64,000 bases of DNA from Halostagnicola sp. A56 (GTDB lineage: Archaea > Halobacteriota > Halobacteria > Halobacteriales > Natrialbaceae): assembly GCF_000691505.1 (NCBI RefSeq), contig NZ_JMIP02000018.1, positions 17,120 through 81,119 on the forward strand, read 5' to 3'. The notes beneath the pieces were generated by a model. It saw only the letters and a program-made list of their open reading frames with translations, was not told where the DNA came from and did not search any database. The position numbers and the translations under genes are program-made. How positions within the stretch are numbered: the first letter of the stretch is position 1; every line of letters begins with the position of its first letter. Shown here in pieces: positions 27,201-35,363 of this stretch.

Positions 27201-28103
27201 ATGTCGGACGACTCGGCTGGCGATGCAGACGCTGGATCCACAGGTCACTCCACCGAGCCATTGCCAACCACATCCGACGAGACGCCGGAAGCCAAAACGG
27301 ACGGCGAGGGGTACGTCGGCGACACCCCGGACCGCGAGGAGGAGTATCCCGACCCGGACGACGATATCGGCGGTATCTCGACGCCGCCGGACGACGAGGA
27401 GATGCCGCTCGCGGATCACATCGAGGAGATGGTCCTCCGACTCGCAGTGGTCTTTCTGTTCGGTGCCGCAGGAACCGCGATCGGAATCCTCTGGGCGTCG
27501 GAGGGAATCTCGTTCATCTGGACAGACGTCGTTCCACAGGCCGCAGAGCGCCCGCCGCACCTGTACAGCCCGCTCGAGTTGTGGCTGACGCGGATCAAGC
27601 TCTCCGCGCTGTTGGGGATCATGATCGCGTTGCCGATGTTGATCTATCAGTGTTACCTGTTCATGCGACCGGGGCTGTACCCGAACGAGCGCAAGTACTA
27701 TCTCGCCGCCGTCCCGACCAGCGTCGTCCTCGGCGGGCTCGGCATGATCTTCTCGTATCTCATCGTCCTGCCGGTGTTGTTCTCGTACTTTACTTTCTAT
27801 TCGGAAGGGAGCGCCGAAATCGCGTACGCGCTCGGCGAAACGTTCAACCTCGTCATCACGCTGACCGGCTTCCTCGCGATCGTGTTCCAGATTCCGCTGT
27901 TTATCCTGCTGGCGATCATGCTGGGGGTGACGACTCGACAGTGGCTCGCACAGAAACGGCTCTACTTCTGGACCGCCTTCGCGGGCCTTTCTTTCATGTT
28001 CACGATGGATCCGACATTCATGGCCCCGATCTTCGTAGCCATTACGATGATCCTCCTGTTCGAAGGAACCCTGCTGATCGTCAAGTGGACCGGCCGGGGA
28101 TAG
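27201..28103 (+). CDS. tatC1: TatCo, single TatC translocase subunit
   Basis: 300 residues. An unusually long acidic head (residues 1-75) is followed by the six-helix TatC core: LADHIEEMVLRLAVVF (the conserved HL.ELR-type N-terminal motif region), YSPLELWLTRIKLSALLG, YQCYLFMRPGLYPNERKY and FTMDPTFMAPIFVAITM. ATG 27201 has CCTATAACC about 30 bases ahead. With TatCt and TatA proteins it makes up the twin-arginine export system; substrates in this window include the cupredoxin at 35.4 kb. Confidence 0.93.
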   Translation: MSDDSAGDADAGSTGHSTEPLPTTSDETPEAKTDGEGYVGDTPDREEEYPDPDDDIGGISTPPDDEEMPLADHIEEMVLRLAVVFLFGAAGTAIGILWASEGISFIWTDVVPQAAERPPHLYSPLELWLTRIKLSALLGIMIALPMLIYQCYLFMRPGLYPNERKYYLAAVPTSVVLGGLGMIFSYLIVLPVLFSYFTFYSEGSAEIAYALGETFNLVITLTGFLAIVFQIPLFILLAIMLGVTTRQWLAQKRLYFWTAFAGLSFMFTMDPTFMAPIFVAITMILLFEGTLLIVKWTGRG

Positions 28104-28222
28104 TCACCCGCTCGAACTGAGTGTCCCGTCTCGCACAGTTAGTCCATCGATCGAATCGGTGTTCGGTTTTCGACGTTCGTTTTCCCGCGTCCGAACGGTT
28201 GCTCCGACACTGATCGGCGTGA

Positions 28223-28699
28223 GCGTCTATCGCCGCACAGAATCTGATAGATCCCCTCCGACAACTGGAATATCTGTCCTTATATTACGCCAGTTCAGAA
28301 GATGGAAGCTCAGGTGATGGTGGGCTCGCAATCGGAGGTGGCAACGAAGAAAATTGTAGAACGGAAACGACTGTAGAGGAAGAGACTCTCGTAGATGAAT
28401 GGAGAGATTATTCTGCAGGTGTAGAGGACTCGTACAGATTTGATCTTGAAGAGGGGCATACACTTGAGGTCACTGCCCGACAAACTGGCGGCGAAGCACG
28501 GCCTGCTGTTGAGATAGAAGATCCATCGGGAGCGACTATTGCTGATATTGGTCCCAAAGAACACATCTCACGGGAGTTTAGTGCTTCAGAAGAAGGTAGG
28601 TACTACATCACCTTTGAGAATGAAGCAATAATTAACTCTGGCGAGTGGGATGTTTCGATTGTTCAAAAGGTCGAAGTCGAAGAAGAGGTTTGTGACTGA
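28223..28699 (+). pseudogene. 5'-truncated secreted protein (GOLD/PPC-like domain)
   Basis: An open frame runs from a stop at 28220-28222 to TGA 28697-28699 without an ATG, GTG or TTG near its beginning. From about 28277 it reads as real protein: a Ser/Gly/Asp spacer, then ETLVDEWRDYSAGVED, FDLEEGHTLEVTARQTGG, VEIEDPSGATIADIG, and GRYYITFENEA. This is a beta-sandwich repeat typical of haloarchaeal lipoproteins after their lipobox and spacer. The signal peptide is missing. Codons are AT-rich compared with the neighbours. It sits at the left edge of the tRNA-Ala island. Confidence 0.6.
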
Positions 28700-28776
28700 T
28701 TAGTTAAATCAACTTCCATAAGTGGACTATAGACCTTCGAATTAAAATTGATCCGTTCTTCGAATAGCCGCTGAGA

Positions 28777-29067
28777 CTATCCCTGAATAGCCCGGGGAGA
28801 GGGCCGAGGCCGATTCTCAGCGTCGAGCCGGCCATTGAGGTATTCCTGTCCGTTGCTGGTAATCTCGTACATGTTACTGCCCTCAAAAATTGGAGCAAGG
28901 AAACCCGCGTGAGAAAGCATTTGACACCGCTCTTTGACCCGCCCACGCGAAGCGTCGAATTTCATTACTCGAGACATGTGGCGCGGCGTCGACCAGGAAT
29001 CTTCCGCAAGGTGTTCTAAGATCCGCTCATCCAGCGTACACATCCAGCGGGCAGGCTTTCGGCTCAT
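28777..29067 (-). CDS. Winged-helix protein, phage PhiH1 repressor-like
   Basis: 96 residues: WMCTLDERILEHLAEDSWSTPRHMSR, then RGRVKERCQMLSHAGFLAPIFEGSNMYEITSNGQEYL (two parts), the pattern of the short MarR-like repressors related to the PhiH1 repressor found in many haloarchaeal proviruses. Its ATG overlaps the stop of the upstream paralog by one base, so the two make an operon. It likely controls genes of the island. Confidence 0.78.
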   Translation of the reverse strand: MSRKPARWMCTLDERILEHLAEDSWSTPRHMSRVMKFDASRGRVKERCQMLSHAGFLAPIFEGSNMYEITSNGQEYLNGRLDAENRPRPSPRAIQG

Positions 29068-29378
29068 TATGATTCAGAGGTTTCACTGGCGCTCGGACCA
29101 CTGTTCGAGTTACCCTGATTAAGGAAAACTTCATTTTCAGCGTCGTACTCCTCATCAAGATAGGCTTTCCCCACGTCCGTAATGACGTATGCACCATTTC
29201 CGATAGGCGTCAGTAATCCGTGTTCTGCAAGCTTCTTACATCGGCGAGAAACATGCGCGTTCGAGACTCGAATACTCTCACTATCGGTGAGTTCGCCTAC
29301 TGTGGCCCCCTCATTCTCACGAAGATACTCGAGGATGCGATCGTCCCATATTGTCATCCACGTTCCCGATTCTCTCAT
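29067..29378 (-). CDS. Winged-helix protein, phage PhiH1 repressor-like (paralog)
   Basis: 103 residues with the same architecture as its downstream neighbour: MTIWDDRILEYLRENEGATVGELT (head), SNAHVSRRCKKLAEHGLL (recognition helix) and IGNGAYVITDVGKAYLDEEYD (wing). The C-terminal 25 residues are low complexity. First gene of a two-gene repressor operon. A perfect 14-base palindrome lies about 80 bases upstream. Confidence 0.8.
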   Translation of the reverse strand: MRESGTWMTIWDDRILEYLRENEGATVGELTDSESIRVSNAHVSRRCKKLAEHGLLTPIGNGAYVITDVGKAYLDEEYDAENEVFLNQGNSNSGPSASETSES

Positions 29379-29457
29379 TACATTCTCTTAGGGAGACACT
29401 CACCTTTTTGTTCGGTTTTCTACCTAAACGAATCTATTATCCTGATTAGGAGTACCG

Positions 29458-29471
29458 TTACATATATGTAA
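29458..29471. promoter_or_regulatory. Perfect palindrome, candidate repressor operator
   Basis: TTACATATATGTAA is a perfect 14-base dyad in the 200-base region between the repressor pair and the rightward gene set. The position and the winged-helix neighbours make it a plausible operator. A weaker CCTAA...TTAGG pair lies just left of it (29423-29450). Confidence 0.45.
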
Positions 29472-29493
29472 TATCGGTTCTTTGTGCTGAGCA

Positions 29494-29577
29494 CGGAGCT
29501 ACCAACGCGGGTGAAGATGACTCTTGTTGGTATGTGAGACCGGGCGGCGTCTCAGCGCCGCCCAGAAGGTAGCTCCG
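29494..29577 (+). ncRNA. Structured RNA-like element; possible omega-RNA or IS200/IS605 end remnant
   Basis: A ten-pair closing helix, CGGAGCTACC (29494-29503) with GGTAGCTCCG (29568-29577), encloses an eight-pair GC hairpin GGGCGGCG/CGCCGCCC (29542-29549 / 29556-29563). A competing ACCAAC/GTTGGT helix (29501-29506 / 29526-29531) would use part of the closing helix. A short frame reads through the left arm (CAEHGATNAGEDD...) and stops at 29569-29571. The combination of a reading-frame tail with strong structure and a GAATGAATCTCGG sequence after it recalls the 3' end of tnpB elements. I cannot confirm this by search. It lies directly upstream of the next gene, so a leader RNA is the alternative. 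Confidence 0.4.
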
Positions 29578-29587
29578 GTGATCAGGA

Positions 29588-30184
29588 ATGAATCTCGGAA
29601 CTTCCGTGGGGGCTGTACCCCACGCACGACAAGAAGCATCGCCCACGAATAATTCTGACGCAACGCGAGCAACGTGCGTCTGCGGCGCTCGGGCAACCGG
29701 ATACGACGCCCGGCTCGAGGCGGCAGTCTGTGGCCGCTGTGCGCGGCTCCGCTGTGACGGTGGCGGACAGAAGCAACTTCCGGAGCACGTCCTCGAGGCT
29801 ACTTCTGACGACGTACTCGAGCAAGGCCGTGTGATGGCCCTCTACGAGTACGAGAAGAACCACATCTCGATCGAGCACGAGGAACGCGAGTGTCGCGTCT
29901 GCGAGGGCGAGACCTACCACCGAATCGAAACCGACGACTACCGTTCTCGGACAGCTTCGGTGTGTGGAACTTGCGGTGAGACCACCGTGACCCTCACCGA
30001 TGGCGGTTCCAACCTCTACACCTGTGACACGCCCCAGTGCGACGGGTGGAAAGAGGTCGTCACGCCGGACGGCTACGTTTGTCACGACTGCGCGGACAAA
30101 CTCGAGGAGCAGTACCAGAACACAGGCCAAGACGCGAAGCTGCTCACTGACGGCGGCGTTCCAAACTCTGGTGGTGAGCCATGA
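29588..30184 (+). CDS. Cysteine-rich multi-zinc-ribbon protein of the island
   Basis: 198 residues with four CxxC-type pairs: CVCGAR, CGRCARLRC, CRVCEG...CGTCGE, and CDTPQCDGW...CHDC, suggesting two or three zinc ribbons. The N-terminal 25 residues derive from the structured element upstream and may not be part of the original protein; no later ATG precedes the first zinc site, although a GTG at 29606 exists. Overlaps the next ATG by four bases. Function unknown; resembles small DNA- or RNA-binding proteins of haloarchaeal viruses. Confidence 0.65.
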   Translation: MNLGTSVGAVPHARQEASPTNNSDATRATCVCGARATGYDARLEAAVCGRCARLRCDGGGQKQLPEHVLEATSDDVLEQGRVMALYEYEKNHISIEHEERECRVCEGETYHRIETDDYRSRTASVCGTCGETTVTLTDGGSNLYTCDTPQCDGWKEVVTPDGYVCHDCADKLEEQYQNTGQDAKLLTDGGVPNSGGEP

Positions 30185-30351
30185 GCAAACCGCAGAAGTT
30201 CTGGCTCGAGGGCGAGATTCAGTTTTCAAACCAAACCGATCCAGATGGTGCGTTCGATGCGCTCGCGGATGAACTCGACGACAGCACCTTTCGGGCGGTC
30301 TACGACGCGACGAACGCCAAATACCTACTGCTCAGTGAGGTAGTCGAATGA
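30181..30351 (+). CDS. 56-residue hypothetical protein
   Basis: 56 codons (MSKPQKFWLEGEIQFSNQTD...) with ATGA overlaps at both ends: its start overlaps the cysteine-rich gene and its stop overlaps the methyltransferase start. The pattern of a beta strand, FDALADELDDSTFRAVYDA helix and KYLLLSEVVE strand suggests a small compact fold. The tight operon spacing supports expression. No family recognised. Confidence 0.6.
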   Translation: MSKPQKFWLEGEIQFSNQTDPDGAFDALADELDDSTFRAVYDATNAKYLLLSEVVE

Positions 30352-31115
30352 CTGAGACCGAATCGAGGGCCCAAGATAGGGAAGTAGGCGGTCAATCTGT
30401 GAGCGATACAGAGCGAATTAGTCTCGATCTCTGTGCCGGTCTGGGGGGCTTCTCGTCTGCCTTTGAGGACGCCGAGAACTGGCGAGTTGTCACCGTTGAT
30501 ATAGAGGAGGAGTTTGACTCCGATATCTGCGCTGACGTGCTTGACCTCCGGCCGGCAGATCTGCCAGCCGCCGACGTCGTCCTCGCCAGTCCACCATGCA
30601 CGACCTTCTCAAAGGCGTGCCCAGTCGAGAAGTACTGGATCCCGGGGACGAAGGAACCAGACCATCCGAAGACTCGGAAGCACATCACGCTCACGCACCA
30701 TGTTGTTGGGCTCATCAAGGCAATCGCGCCCGACTACTGGTTCCTCGAAAACCCGGTTGGTCGGATGCGTTGGATCCTCGGTCAGCCGGCTGGCACGGTG
30801 AGCTACTGCCAGTACGGAAAGGACGTGATGAAACCAACCGACTTGTGGGGCAACCATCCGCAGGGCTTCGAGTATCGGTGGTGCGGCTACGCCGACGACT
30901 GCCACAAGTCGAACACGCACGGCGGCTGTGCGAATACGGAAGATCCATATCCGCGTGACCCAGCGGAGAGGGCAAAGGTCCCATATGAACTGTCTGAGAG
31001 CATCCTTCAGGCCGTTGAGGGGCGGCAAGAACAGCAGACTCTATCAGCAGTCGTAGATGGGGGAAACGCCCGGTCAGTAGATGCGAACACTGACCGAACA
31101 GGTGAGAACCGATGA
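30348..31115 (+). CDS. Short DNA cytosine-5 methyltransferase
   Basis: 255 residues. DLCAGLGGFSSAF (about 27-39) is motif I, SPPCTTFS (81-88) motif IV with catalytic Cys84, and FLENPVGR (132-139) stands where motif VI (ENV) is expected. A separate target-recognition domain and the late motifs IX-X are not obvious, so it is shorter than ordinary Dcm enzymes (about 330-450 residues) and resembles halovirus-encoded methyltransferases. Probable role: protecting element DNA from host restriction. No endonuclease gene lies nearby. Confidence 0.82.
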   Translation: MTETESRAQDREVGGQSVSDTERISLDLCAGLGGFSSAFEDAENWRVVTVDIEEEFDSDICADVLDLRPADLPAADVVLASPPCTTFSKACPVEKYWIPGTKEPDHPKTRKHITLTHHVVGLIKAIAPDYWFLENPVGRMRWILGQPAGTVSYCQYGKDVMKPTDLWGNHPQGFEYRWCGYADDCHKSNTHGGCANTEDPYPRDPAERAKVPYELSESILQAVEGRQEQQTLSAVVDGGNARSVDANTDRTGENR

Positions 31116-32119
31116 GCGACGATCTCGAGCCGCTCTCACCTCAGGAGGCCGTCGACCTCTACGTAGCCCACCGCGAACTCGAGGTGAGCGCAAAGACGCT
31201 CCAGAACCACGAGTATCGACTCAACGCGTTCGTGGAGTGGTGTAACGAGGTTGGGATCGACAACCTCAACGACCTCTCCGGGCGCGATCTTCACCGATAC
31301 CGCGTCTGGCGACAGAAAGACGTCAATGTCGTCACCCTTCGCGGCCAGCTCGCAACACTGCGCGTGTTCCTCGAGTTCTGCGCGTCGATCGACGCCGTCG
31401 AGCCGGGAATGCGCGAACGCGTGAAGCTTCCCGATGTCGACCGAGCCGACGAAGCTCGAGACGTGATGCTCGACGAAGATCGTTCCCAAATGCTACTGAG
31501 TTACCTCGAGCGGTACAGCCGCGCGAGTCGGAGTCACGTTATCGTCGCGATTCTCTGGCACACGGGAATCCGTCTCGGCGGTCTTCGAGCGATCGATCTC
31601 GACGACTACGAACCGGACGAACAGTGCGTTTGGCTACGCCATCGTCCTGAATCCGAGACGCCACTGAAGAATCAAGGGCCCGCTGAGCGCCCCCTCGCGT
31701 TGGACGACTACTATACCGACGTGATCGACGAGTACATTCGATTTCACCGGCACGATGTCGTCGACGAGTACGGACGCGAACCACTCGTAACGAGTGACCG
31801 AGGGCGGCTTAGTTCCGGTCAGATTCGGTCGGAGGTGTATCGACTGACACAGCCTTGTCTCTACAAGGACTGTCCGCACGATCGCGACCCGGACGACTGC
31901 GAGGCTCGAGTCTACGGTCACTATTCAGAGTGTCCGAGTAGCCTCTCACCGCACACGATTCGGCGAGGTTCGATTACCTACCAACTTCGCGAGGACATCC
32001 CCGAGGAGATCGTCAGTGATCGCTGTGACGTTTCCTCAGATATCCTCGAGCGACACTACGACCGACGAACAGACCGCGAAAAGATGGAACAGCGACGCGA
32101 CTTCATCACCGATCTTTAA
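31112..32119 (+). CDS. Tyrosine recombinase / integrase
   Basis: 335 residues. A SAM-like N-terminal DNA-binding domain (about 10-100) is followed by the catalytic domain with Arg154 (TGIRLGGLR), HxxR at 281-284 (SPHTIRRGS) and the nucleophile Tyr316 (LERHYD). The usual second His of the LGH box is replaced (SDRCDVSS), as is common in haloarchaeal integrases. It ends 115 bases from the 3' end of tRNA-Ala, the classic place for an integrase beside its attachment site. Start overlaps the methyltransferase stop by four bases. Confidence 0.9.
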   Translation: MSDDLEPLSPQEAVDLYVAHRELEVSAKTLQNHEYRLNAFVEWCNEVGIDNLNDLSGRDLHRYRVWRQKDVNVVTLRGQLATLRVFLEFCASIDAVEPGMRERVKLPDVDRADEARDVMLDEDRSQMLLSYLERYSRASRSHVIVAILWHTGIRLGGLRAIDLDDYEPDEQCVWLRHRPESETPLKNQGPAERPLALDDYYTDVIDEYIRFHRHDVVDEYGREPLVTSDRGRLSSGQIRSEVYRLTQPCLYKDCPHDRDPDDCEARVYGHYSECPSSLSPHTIRRGSITYQLREDIPEEIVSDRCDVSSDILERHYDRRTDREKMEQRRDFITDL

Positions 32120-32233
32120 AAGGAAAATGACCCACACGAAACGCGGAGTTAGCACTCCTACGAAGAGATGCATCGAAAAAGTCCGAGGGAACGGAACTCA
32201 GGCGGTAGAGGGCCTGAAACACTTAATTACGTA

Positions 32234-32305
32234 TGGACTCGCCGGGATTTGAACCCGGGGCCTCTCCCATGCCAAGGGAGTGATCTACCACTGATCTACG
32301 AGCCC
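32234..32305 (-). tRNA. tRNA-Ala (GGC)
   Basis: 72 bases folding into a full cloverleaf: acceptor GGGCTCG/CGAGTCC, anticodon stem CTCCC/GGGAG with loop TTGGCAT (anticodon GGC), T-arm CCGGG-TTCAAAT-CCCGG and discriminator A. A TTTATC box lies about 30-40 bases upstream on the minus strand. The 3' end faces the integrase, so it is the likely attachment site of the island; I did not find the second copy that an att repeat would require. Confidence 0.97.
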
Positions 32306-32616
32306 TCGTCGTACATACGGATTTCCGGTGGGCATAGATAAACCCCTCGAATTAGACGGAACCGCGCGACGGCCCACACTCGAGACGGCCCCAACCCTCG
32401 AGTACGCTCCCGACACAGCACCCAGACCGACGAACACAGCGCACGCGATCGGAGGTAGAAACGCTTTAGTCGCTGACCGAATAGGTACCAGTGGGAACCG
32501 CACGGCCGCAAATCTGACCCCGTCGCCCGCTCTCTTTGGGCGACTCGAGATTGCGGAAGTGCAACCCGGCGAGAGCCGGACATCTGCGGCGGTCAGTGCG
32601 TTTCCTATCCTCAACA
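32306..32616. other. Intergenic region between tRNA-Ala and rps15
   Basis: About 311 bases. It holds the tRNA promoter (minus strand) and the promoter of the ribosomal operon. I see no ORF with coding character. Confidence 0.5.
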
Positions 32617-33084
32617 ATGGCACGAATGCATACGCGCCGCCGAGGCTCGTCCGGATCGGACAAGCCCGCGGCAGACGAACCACCGGAGTGGAGCGACGTC
32701 GACTCAGAGCAGATCGAACAGCGAGTCGTCGAACTCGCAGAACAGGGCCACGACCCGAGCCAGATCGGCATCAAGCTGCGTGACGAAGGCGTCACCGGCA
32801 CGCCGATTCCGGACGTCAAGCTGGCGACCGGCAAGAAGCTCACCGAGATTCTCGAGGAAAACGACGCGAAGTCCGAACTCCCAGAGGACCTCCGAAGCCT
32901 AATGCAACGCGCGATCCGCCTGCGCGAGCACGTCCAGGAGAACCCACAGGACTACCAGAACAAGCGCGCGCTGCAGAACACCGAATCGAAGGTGCGCCGA
33001 CTGGTCGATTACTACCGTGGGAAGGAAATCGAGCCCGAGTTCACCTACTCCTACGACGTCGCGAAGACGCTGCTCGAGGAGTAA
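32617..33084 (+). CDS. rps15: 30S ribosomal protein S15 (S13e type)
   Basis: 155 residues, the archaeal/eukaryotic length. MARMHTRRRGSSGSDKP is the characteristic start, followed by DPSQIGIKLRDEGVTG and the S15 core RAIRLREHVQENPQDYQNK...RRLVDYYRGKE. Binds 16S rRNA in the small-subunit platform. It begins the operon with the RecJ-like, Pcc1 and S1e genes; seven bases separate it from the next ATG. The ATG 32617 is preferred over an upstream in-frame codon because the family starts here. Confidence 0.97.
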   Translation: MARMHTRRRGSSGSDKPAADEPPEWSDVDSEQIEQRVVELAEQGHDPSQIGIKLRDEGVTGTPIPDVKLATGKKLTEILEENDAKSELPEDLRSLMQRAIRLREHVQENPQDYQNKRALQNTESKVRRLVDYYRGKEIEPEFTYSYDVAKTLLEE

Positions 33085-33090
33085 CCCGTC

Positions 33091-34332
33091 ATGTCCACCG
33101 AGGGTCGTTCGATCGACGCCGCAACCGCCACCGCCGACCTCGAGAGCGCGAGCTTCGTCCGGCTGGTCACGCGACCGGCCGGCGACGCGTTCGCCGCCTG
33201 CGGGGTGGTCGTGGACGCGCTCGCCGAGCGGGAGATTCCGTATCAGGTGAGCGCCGTCCGGACGGTCGGCGAGCGAACGACCCTCGCCGAGGAGAGCCAG
33301 GAGCGGGGCCCAGCCGATCGAACGCTCGTCGTCGGCGCGGTCGACGGCGATGCGACGCGACTCGGTTCGGCGGACCGGCCGGCTACCCTCGAGGCCTGCG
33401 ATCTCGTGCGAGAACTGGGTTCGACGCCGAACCCGGTGCTCGCGCTCGCGGGCGTCGTCGCCGCCGGCGTCGAACCCGGCGCTGGCGAAACCGAGTGGCT
33501 TCTCACGGACGCCCTCGAGCGGAATCTGCTCGAACAACGACCGGGCGTTTCGGTGCCGATCGCGGACCCAATCGACGGGCTCGCTCACTCGACCCGCGTG
33601 CTCGCTCCGTGGTCCGGCGACCGCAAGGCGACTCGTGATGCGGTTTCGGACCTCGTTCCCGACGCAGGGACCGACGCCAAGTCGGCCACGCTGGAGCGGG
33701 AGACGCACCGAAAAATCAGCTCGCTCGTCGCGATCGACGCCGTCGGCGCACCGAACGCCGTCGACAGCGCATCGCACTCGGTCACGCGAGCGCTGAGTCC
33801 GTACGTGCGACCCGTCGGTTCGGACGACGCACCCGAATCGACTCGGCAGACTCGCCCCGATCGCAGCTTCGAGACCATCGGCGGCTACGCCGACGTCCTC
33901 GAGGCGACCGCGCGCGTCGAGCCGGGAACCGGTATCGCGCTGGCGATCGGCCACGACGCGCGCAAACCGGCGCTCGAGGCGTGGCGGGAACACGGTCGCA
34001 GCGCCCACGACGCGCTCGAGTCCGGATCGACCGGCCGCTACGACGGCGTCTTCGTCGTCGATGTCGACGACGGTCCCGTCGAAACCGTCGCTCGGCTCGC
34101 GACAGCCTACCGGTCGCCGGAGCCGACTGTCCTCGCGGTCGGCGACGGCGAGGCCGGGATCTCGACGCGCGAGGACCGCACCCTCGGGTCGACGCTCGAG
34201 GCGGTCGCACGGGATCTCGACGACGACGGAGTCGAGTGCGGCTACGACGTGGGTCGTCGCCGGGGCTACCTGACCTACGACCCCGACGTGGACGATTCGA
34301 CGATCATCTCGGCAGTACGAGGGAACCTATGA
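33091..34332 (+). CDS. RecJ-like protein of the S15-S1e operon
   Basis: 413 residues. Its place between rps15 and pcc1 and sequence features such as the start ATADLESASFVRLVTRPAGDA, FETIGGYADVLEATAR and the late RRRGYLTYDPDVDDSTII match the haloarchaeal RecJ-like exonuclease family. I cannot find a DHH motif in the N-terminal half, so it may be a degenerate, non-catalytic DHH-superfamily member, perhaps a GINS or replisome partner. A DHHA1-like C-terminus with GG near GGYADVLEA is plausible. Confidence 0.7.
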   Translation: MSTEGRSIDAATATADLESASFVRLVTRPAGDAFAACGVVVDALAEREIPYQVSAVRTVGERTTLAEESQERGPADRTLVVGAVDGDATRLGSADRPATLEACDLVRELGSTPNPVLALAGVVAAGVEPGAGETEWLLTDALERNLLEQRPGVSVPIADPIDGLAHSTRVLAPWSGDRKATRDAVSDLVPDAGTDAKSATLERETHRKISSLVAIDAVGAPNAVDSASHSVTRALSPYVRPVGSDDAPESTRQTRPDRSFETIGGYADVLEATARVEPGTGIALAIGHDARKPALEAWREHGRSAHDALESGSTGRYDGVFVVDVDDGPVETVARLATAYRSPEPTVLAVGDGEAGISTREDRTLGSTLEAVARDLDDDGVECGYDVGRRRGYLTYDPDVDDSTIISAVRGNL

Positions 34333-34351
34333 CGATCGCAGGTGGGCACCG

Positions 34352-34660
34352 ATGACGAGACACGCGACGATTCGGACGACACATGACGATCCGGAGCTCC
34401 TCGCCCGGGCGCTCGAGCCCGATAACACCGAGGAGATGGAGACGACCATCGAGGGCGCTCGAACGCTCGTCACGCGGATCGAACGCGAGACGACAGGCGG
34501 GTTACAATCGACGGTCGACGATTACGTCGTCAACCTCGACGTCGCCTGCAGTATCGACAGACAGACACCCAACCCGTCGGATGCAAACTCGAGCGCGGAC
34601 GGACGCGGCGTCTCGACCGCGGCGAGATCCGACACGAACCACGAACCTAACACACAATGA
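34352..34660 (+). CDS. pcc1: KEOPS complex subunit Pcc1
   Basis: 102 residues. After HATIRTTHDDPELLARALEP comes ETTIEGARTLVTRIERET and QSTVDDYVVNLDVA, the beta-alpha-beta pattern of Pcc1. The last 30 residues are an unstructured haloarchaeal tail. Pcc1 dimerises the KEOPS complex (Kae1-Bud32-Cgi121) that adds t6A to tRNA position 37. Its stop overlaps the rps1e start by four bases, which links tRNA modification to ribosomal protein synthesis. Confidence 0.88.
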   Translation: MTRHATIRTTHDDPELLARALEPDNTEEMETTIEGARTLVTRIERETTGGLQSTVDDYVVNLDVACSIDRQTPNPSDANSSADGRGVSTAARSDTNHEPNTQ

Positions 34661-35298
34661 GTGAACGATCAGTTTCACGCGCGAAACAAGAAAAGCGGTG
34701 GTACACCGTCCACGCCCCGGCGCAGTTCGACCGGGAAGTGCTCGGTGAGACACCCGCAGACGAACCGGACAAGGTCTACGGACGGACCATCGAAACGACG
34801 CTCGGCGACCTGACAAACAGCGCCAGCGAAAACAACACGAAGCTCACGTTCAAGATCACCGACGTGGGCAGCGACAGCGCCTACACGGACTTCGTCGAAC
34901 ACTCGCTGACGCGGGATTACCTGCGCTCGCTGGTTCGACGCGGTGCCTCGAAGATCGAGGCCTACGTCACCGTCCTGACGACGGACGACTACCGCGTTCA
35001 GATCCAGCCGGTCGCGTTCACGACGAAGAAAGCCGACGCGAGCCAGGAGAAGGCCATCCGCGAGAAGATGGTCGAGATGGTCGAGGAAGCGGCTCAGGAG
35101 CGAACCTTCGAGGACCTGATCGACGGCGTCGTCGAAGGCCGTCTCTCCTCTGCGATCTACGGCGAAGCGAAGCCGATCTACCCGCTTCGCCGGGTCGAGA
35201 TCCAGAAGACGACCCTCGAGGCACATCCGGAAGAAGTCGCAGAAGAGCAGGCGACGGCCGTCAACGTCGACGAAGAAGACGTCGCGACGGACGACTAA
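34657..35298 (+). CDS. rps1e: 30S ribosomal protein S3ae/S1e
   Basis: 213 residues, usual length. KRWYTVHAPAQFDREVLGET is the conserved beginning, and SLTRDYLRSLVRRGASKIEA, YRVQIQPVAFTTKKADASQ and KPIYPLRRVEIQKTTLEA follow in order. Eukaryotic/archaeal-type small-subunit protein absent from bacteria. Last gene of the rps15 operon. Confidence 0.97.
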   Translation: MSERSVSRAKQEKRWYTVHAPAQFDREVLGETPADEPDKVYGRTIETTLGDLTNSASENNTKLTFKITDVGSDSAYTDFVEHSLTRDYLRSLVRRGASKIEAYVTVLTTDDYRVQIQPVAFTTKKADASQEKAIREKMVEMVEEAAQERTFEDLIDGVVEGRLSSAIYGEAKPIYPLRRVEIQKTTLEAHPEEVAEEQATAVNVDEEDVATDD

Positions 35299-35363
35299 AC
35301 TCGAACTGGCGCGATTCGATTCGAGTATCGGTTGGAAGTCGTTTTTTCGACGCGAAATACGGC

